A stretch of 5,902 nucleotides of DNA from JAJTHY01 sp964458795 (lineage in GTDB: Bacteria; Pseudomonadota; Alphaproteobacteria; Rickettsiales; Midichloriaceae). Within the stretch, counting starts at the first letter, position 1. Every line of letters begins with the position of its first letter. The position numbers and the translations under genes were made by a program. The stretch lies in assembly GCA_964458795.1 (NCBI GenBank), contig CAYWJW010000073.1, forward strand, positions 1 through 5,902. The letters run 5' to 3'. This document shows, one piece after another, positions 5,453 to 5,902 of the stretch. The notes below the pieces were generated by a model. The model saw only the letters and a list, made by a program, of their open reading frames with translations, searched no databases and was not told the origin of the DNA.

Positions 5453-5902
5453 TGTCACCCCTGTAAAAGTTCGTAAAGTCGGTTCCAGATTAGGCACATA
5501 GAGTTACAGGGAATTTGTTATTAATGCCCTGATGCATTCTGTGTTCATTATAGTACACTGCATAACCAGTTATGTAATGCTTTAATTCTTCAATGGTTTC
5601 AAATTGTTCTCCGGATAATAATTCATCTTCTATGGTCTTCCAGAATCTTTCTATCTTGCCATTGGTTTTAGGTGTAAAAGGCTTAGTATAGCGATGCTTG
5701 ATATTGTAAAAGCTCAGCAACTTTTCAAATGGATGCTCTGGATTGTTCCTAGATGCAAATTCAGAGCCATTGTCACTCATTATCTCTTCGAATTCTATAT
5801 CATAACGTTGCTTCATCCTGAGTAATATGCTGTTAGCTGCAAATGCTACGTTTATTGCTTTAATTGAGTCAATAACCTCTAACCAACAAACTCTAGAATA
5901 AC
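5453..5902 (-). mobile_element. IS481-like insertion sequence, one end and the 3' part of the transposase
   Basis: The transposase gene runs off the right edge, so only one terminus is inside the window. The likely outer end is TGTCACCCCTGTAAAAG from 5453, because IS481-type ends commonly begin with TGT and this motif lies 37 bases beyond the transposase stop. The matching inverted repeat and any target duplication lie outside the window, so the boundary is an estimate of low precision. Confidence 0.55.
5490..5902 (-). CDS. IS481-like transposase with rve integrase core, 5' end beyond the window
   Basis: The frame encodes 136 residues here and stays open to the edge at 5902. The ATG at 5816 is internal: upstream codons read YSRVCWLEVIDSIKAI, typical integrase-core sequence before the second catalytic Asp. 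The second acidic residue is Asp in SDNGSEF (codon 5774-5772) and the third is Glu in NGKIERF (codon 5651-5649), with 40 residues between them, slightly more than the usual 35. The first Asp should lie outside the window. KHRYTKPFTPKTNGKIERFW is characteristic of IS481/IS3-type DDE transposases, which cut and join the element ends. The C-terminus (INNKFPVTLCA) is short after the HQG motif but may be natural. The gene converges on the unknown gene. Whether the element is active cannot be judged from this part. Confidence 0.85.
   Translation of the reverse strand, partial: YSRVCWLEVIDSIKAINVAFAANSILLRMKQRYDIEFEEIMSDNGSEFASRNNPEHPFEKLLSFYNIKHRYTKPFTPKTNGKIERFWKTIEDELLSGEQFETIEELKHYITGYAVYYNEHRMHQGINNKFPVTLCA

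Larger units (their letters stand above)
5239..5489. other. Non-coding gap between the unknown gene and the transposase
   Basis: This 251-base stretch has no convincing gene. It holds a two-hairpin palindromic repeat (about 5336-5405), a weak inverted repeat ATACC/GGTAT (5426-5430 and 5437-5441), and the probable end of the insertion sequence from about 5453. The first hundred bases show nothing I can name apart from a weak TTTTGC/GCAAAA inverted pair (5259-5264 and 5282-5287). Confidence 0.6.

Overview
The window looks like a piece of the chromosome of an AT-rich alphaproteobacterium, probably an intracellular or endosymbiotic one of the Rickettsiales or a similar group. This is inference. 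It rests on the AT-rich codon use, the alphaproteobacterial type of the ABC exporter, a large lineage-specific-looking protein of unknown function, a dispersed palindromic repeat and an insertion sequence. No rRNA, tRNA, CRISPR array or phage structural gene is visible.

Layout: bases 1-78 (minus) hold the first 26 codons of a group 1 (GT4-like) glycosyltransferase. Its ATG overlaps the stop codon of the upstream gene by one base (TAATG). Bases 78-1541 (minus) encode a complete secreted Do/HtrA serine protease with two PDZ domains. An 80-base intergenic region then carries what look like overlapping divergent promoters. Bases 1622-3409 (plus) encode a complete half-size ABC exporter of the MsbA-related type. 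After a 116-base spacer with a perfect TATAAT box, bases 3526-5238 (plus) encode a 570-residue protein I do not recognise. It has a mostly helical soluble body, an 18-residue tandem repeat in a charged helix, and a hydrophobic C-terminal region. The 251-base gap that follows carries a two-hairpin palindromic repeat. From about 5453 to the right edge lies one end of an IS481-like element, whose transposase runs on the minus strand and off the window.

How the genes fit together: the protease (periplasmic quality control), the glycosyltransferase (sugar transfer, possibly to surface polysaccharide or lipid) and the exporter (possibly lipid or amphiphile export) could all serve the cell envelope. 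The first two are probably translated as a coupled pair. The unknown protein appears to be its own transcription unit and is the best candidate for new biology. The insertion sequence and the palindromic repeat behind it suggest that the right end of the window is a rearranged, accessory boundary.
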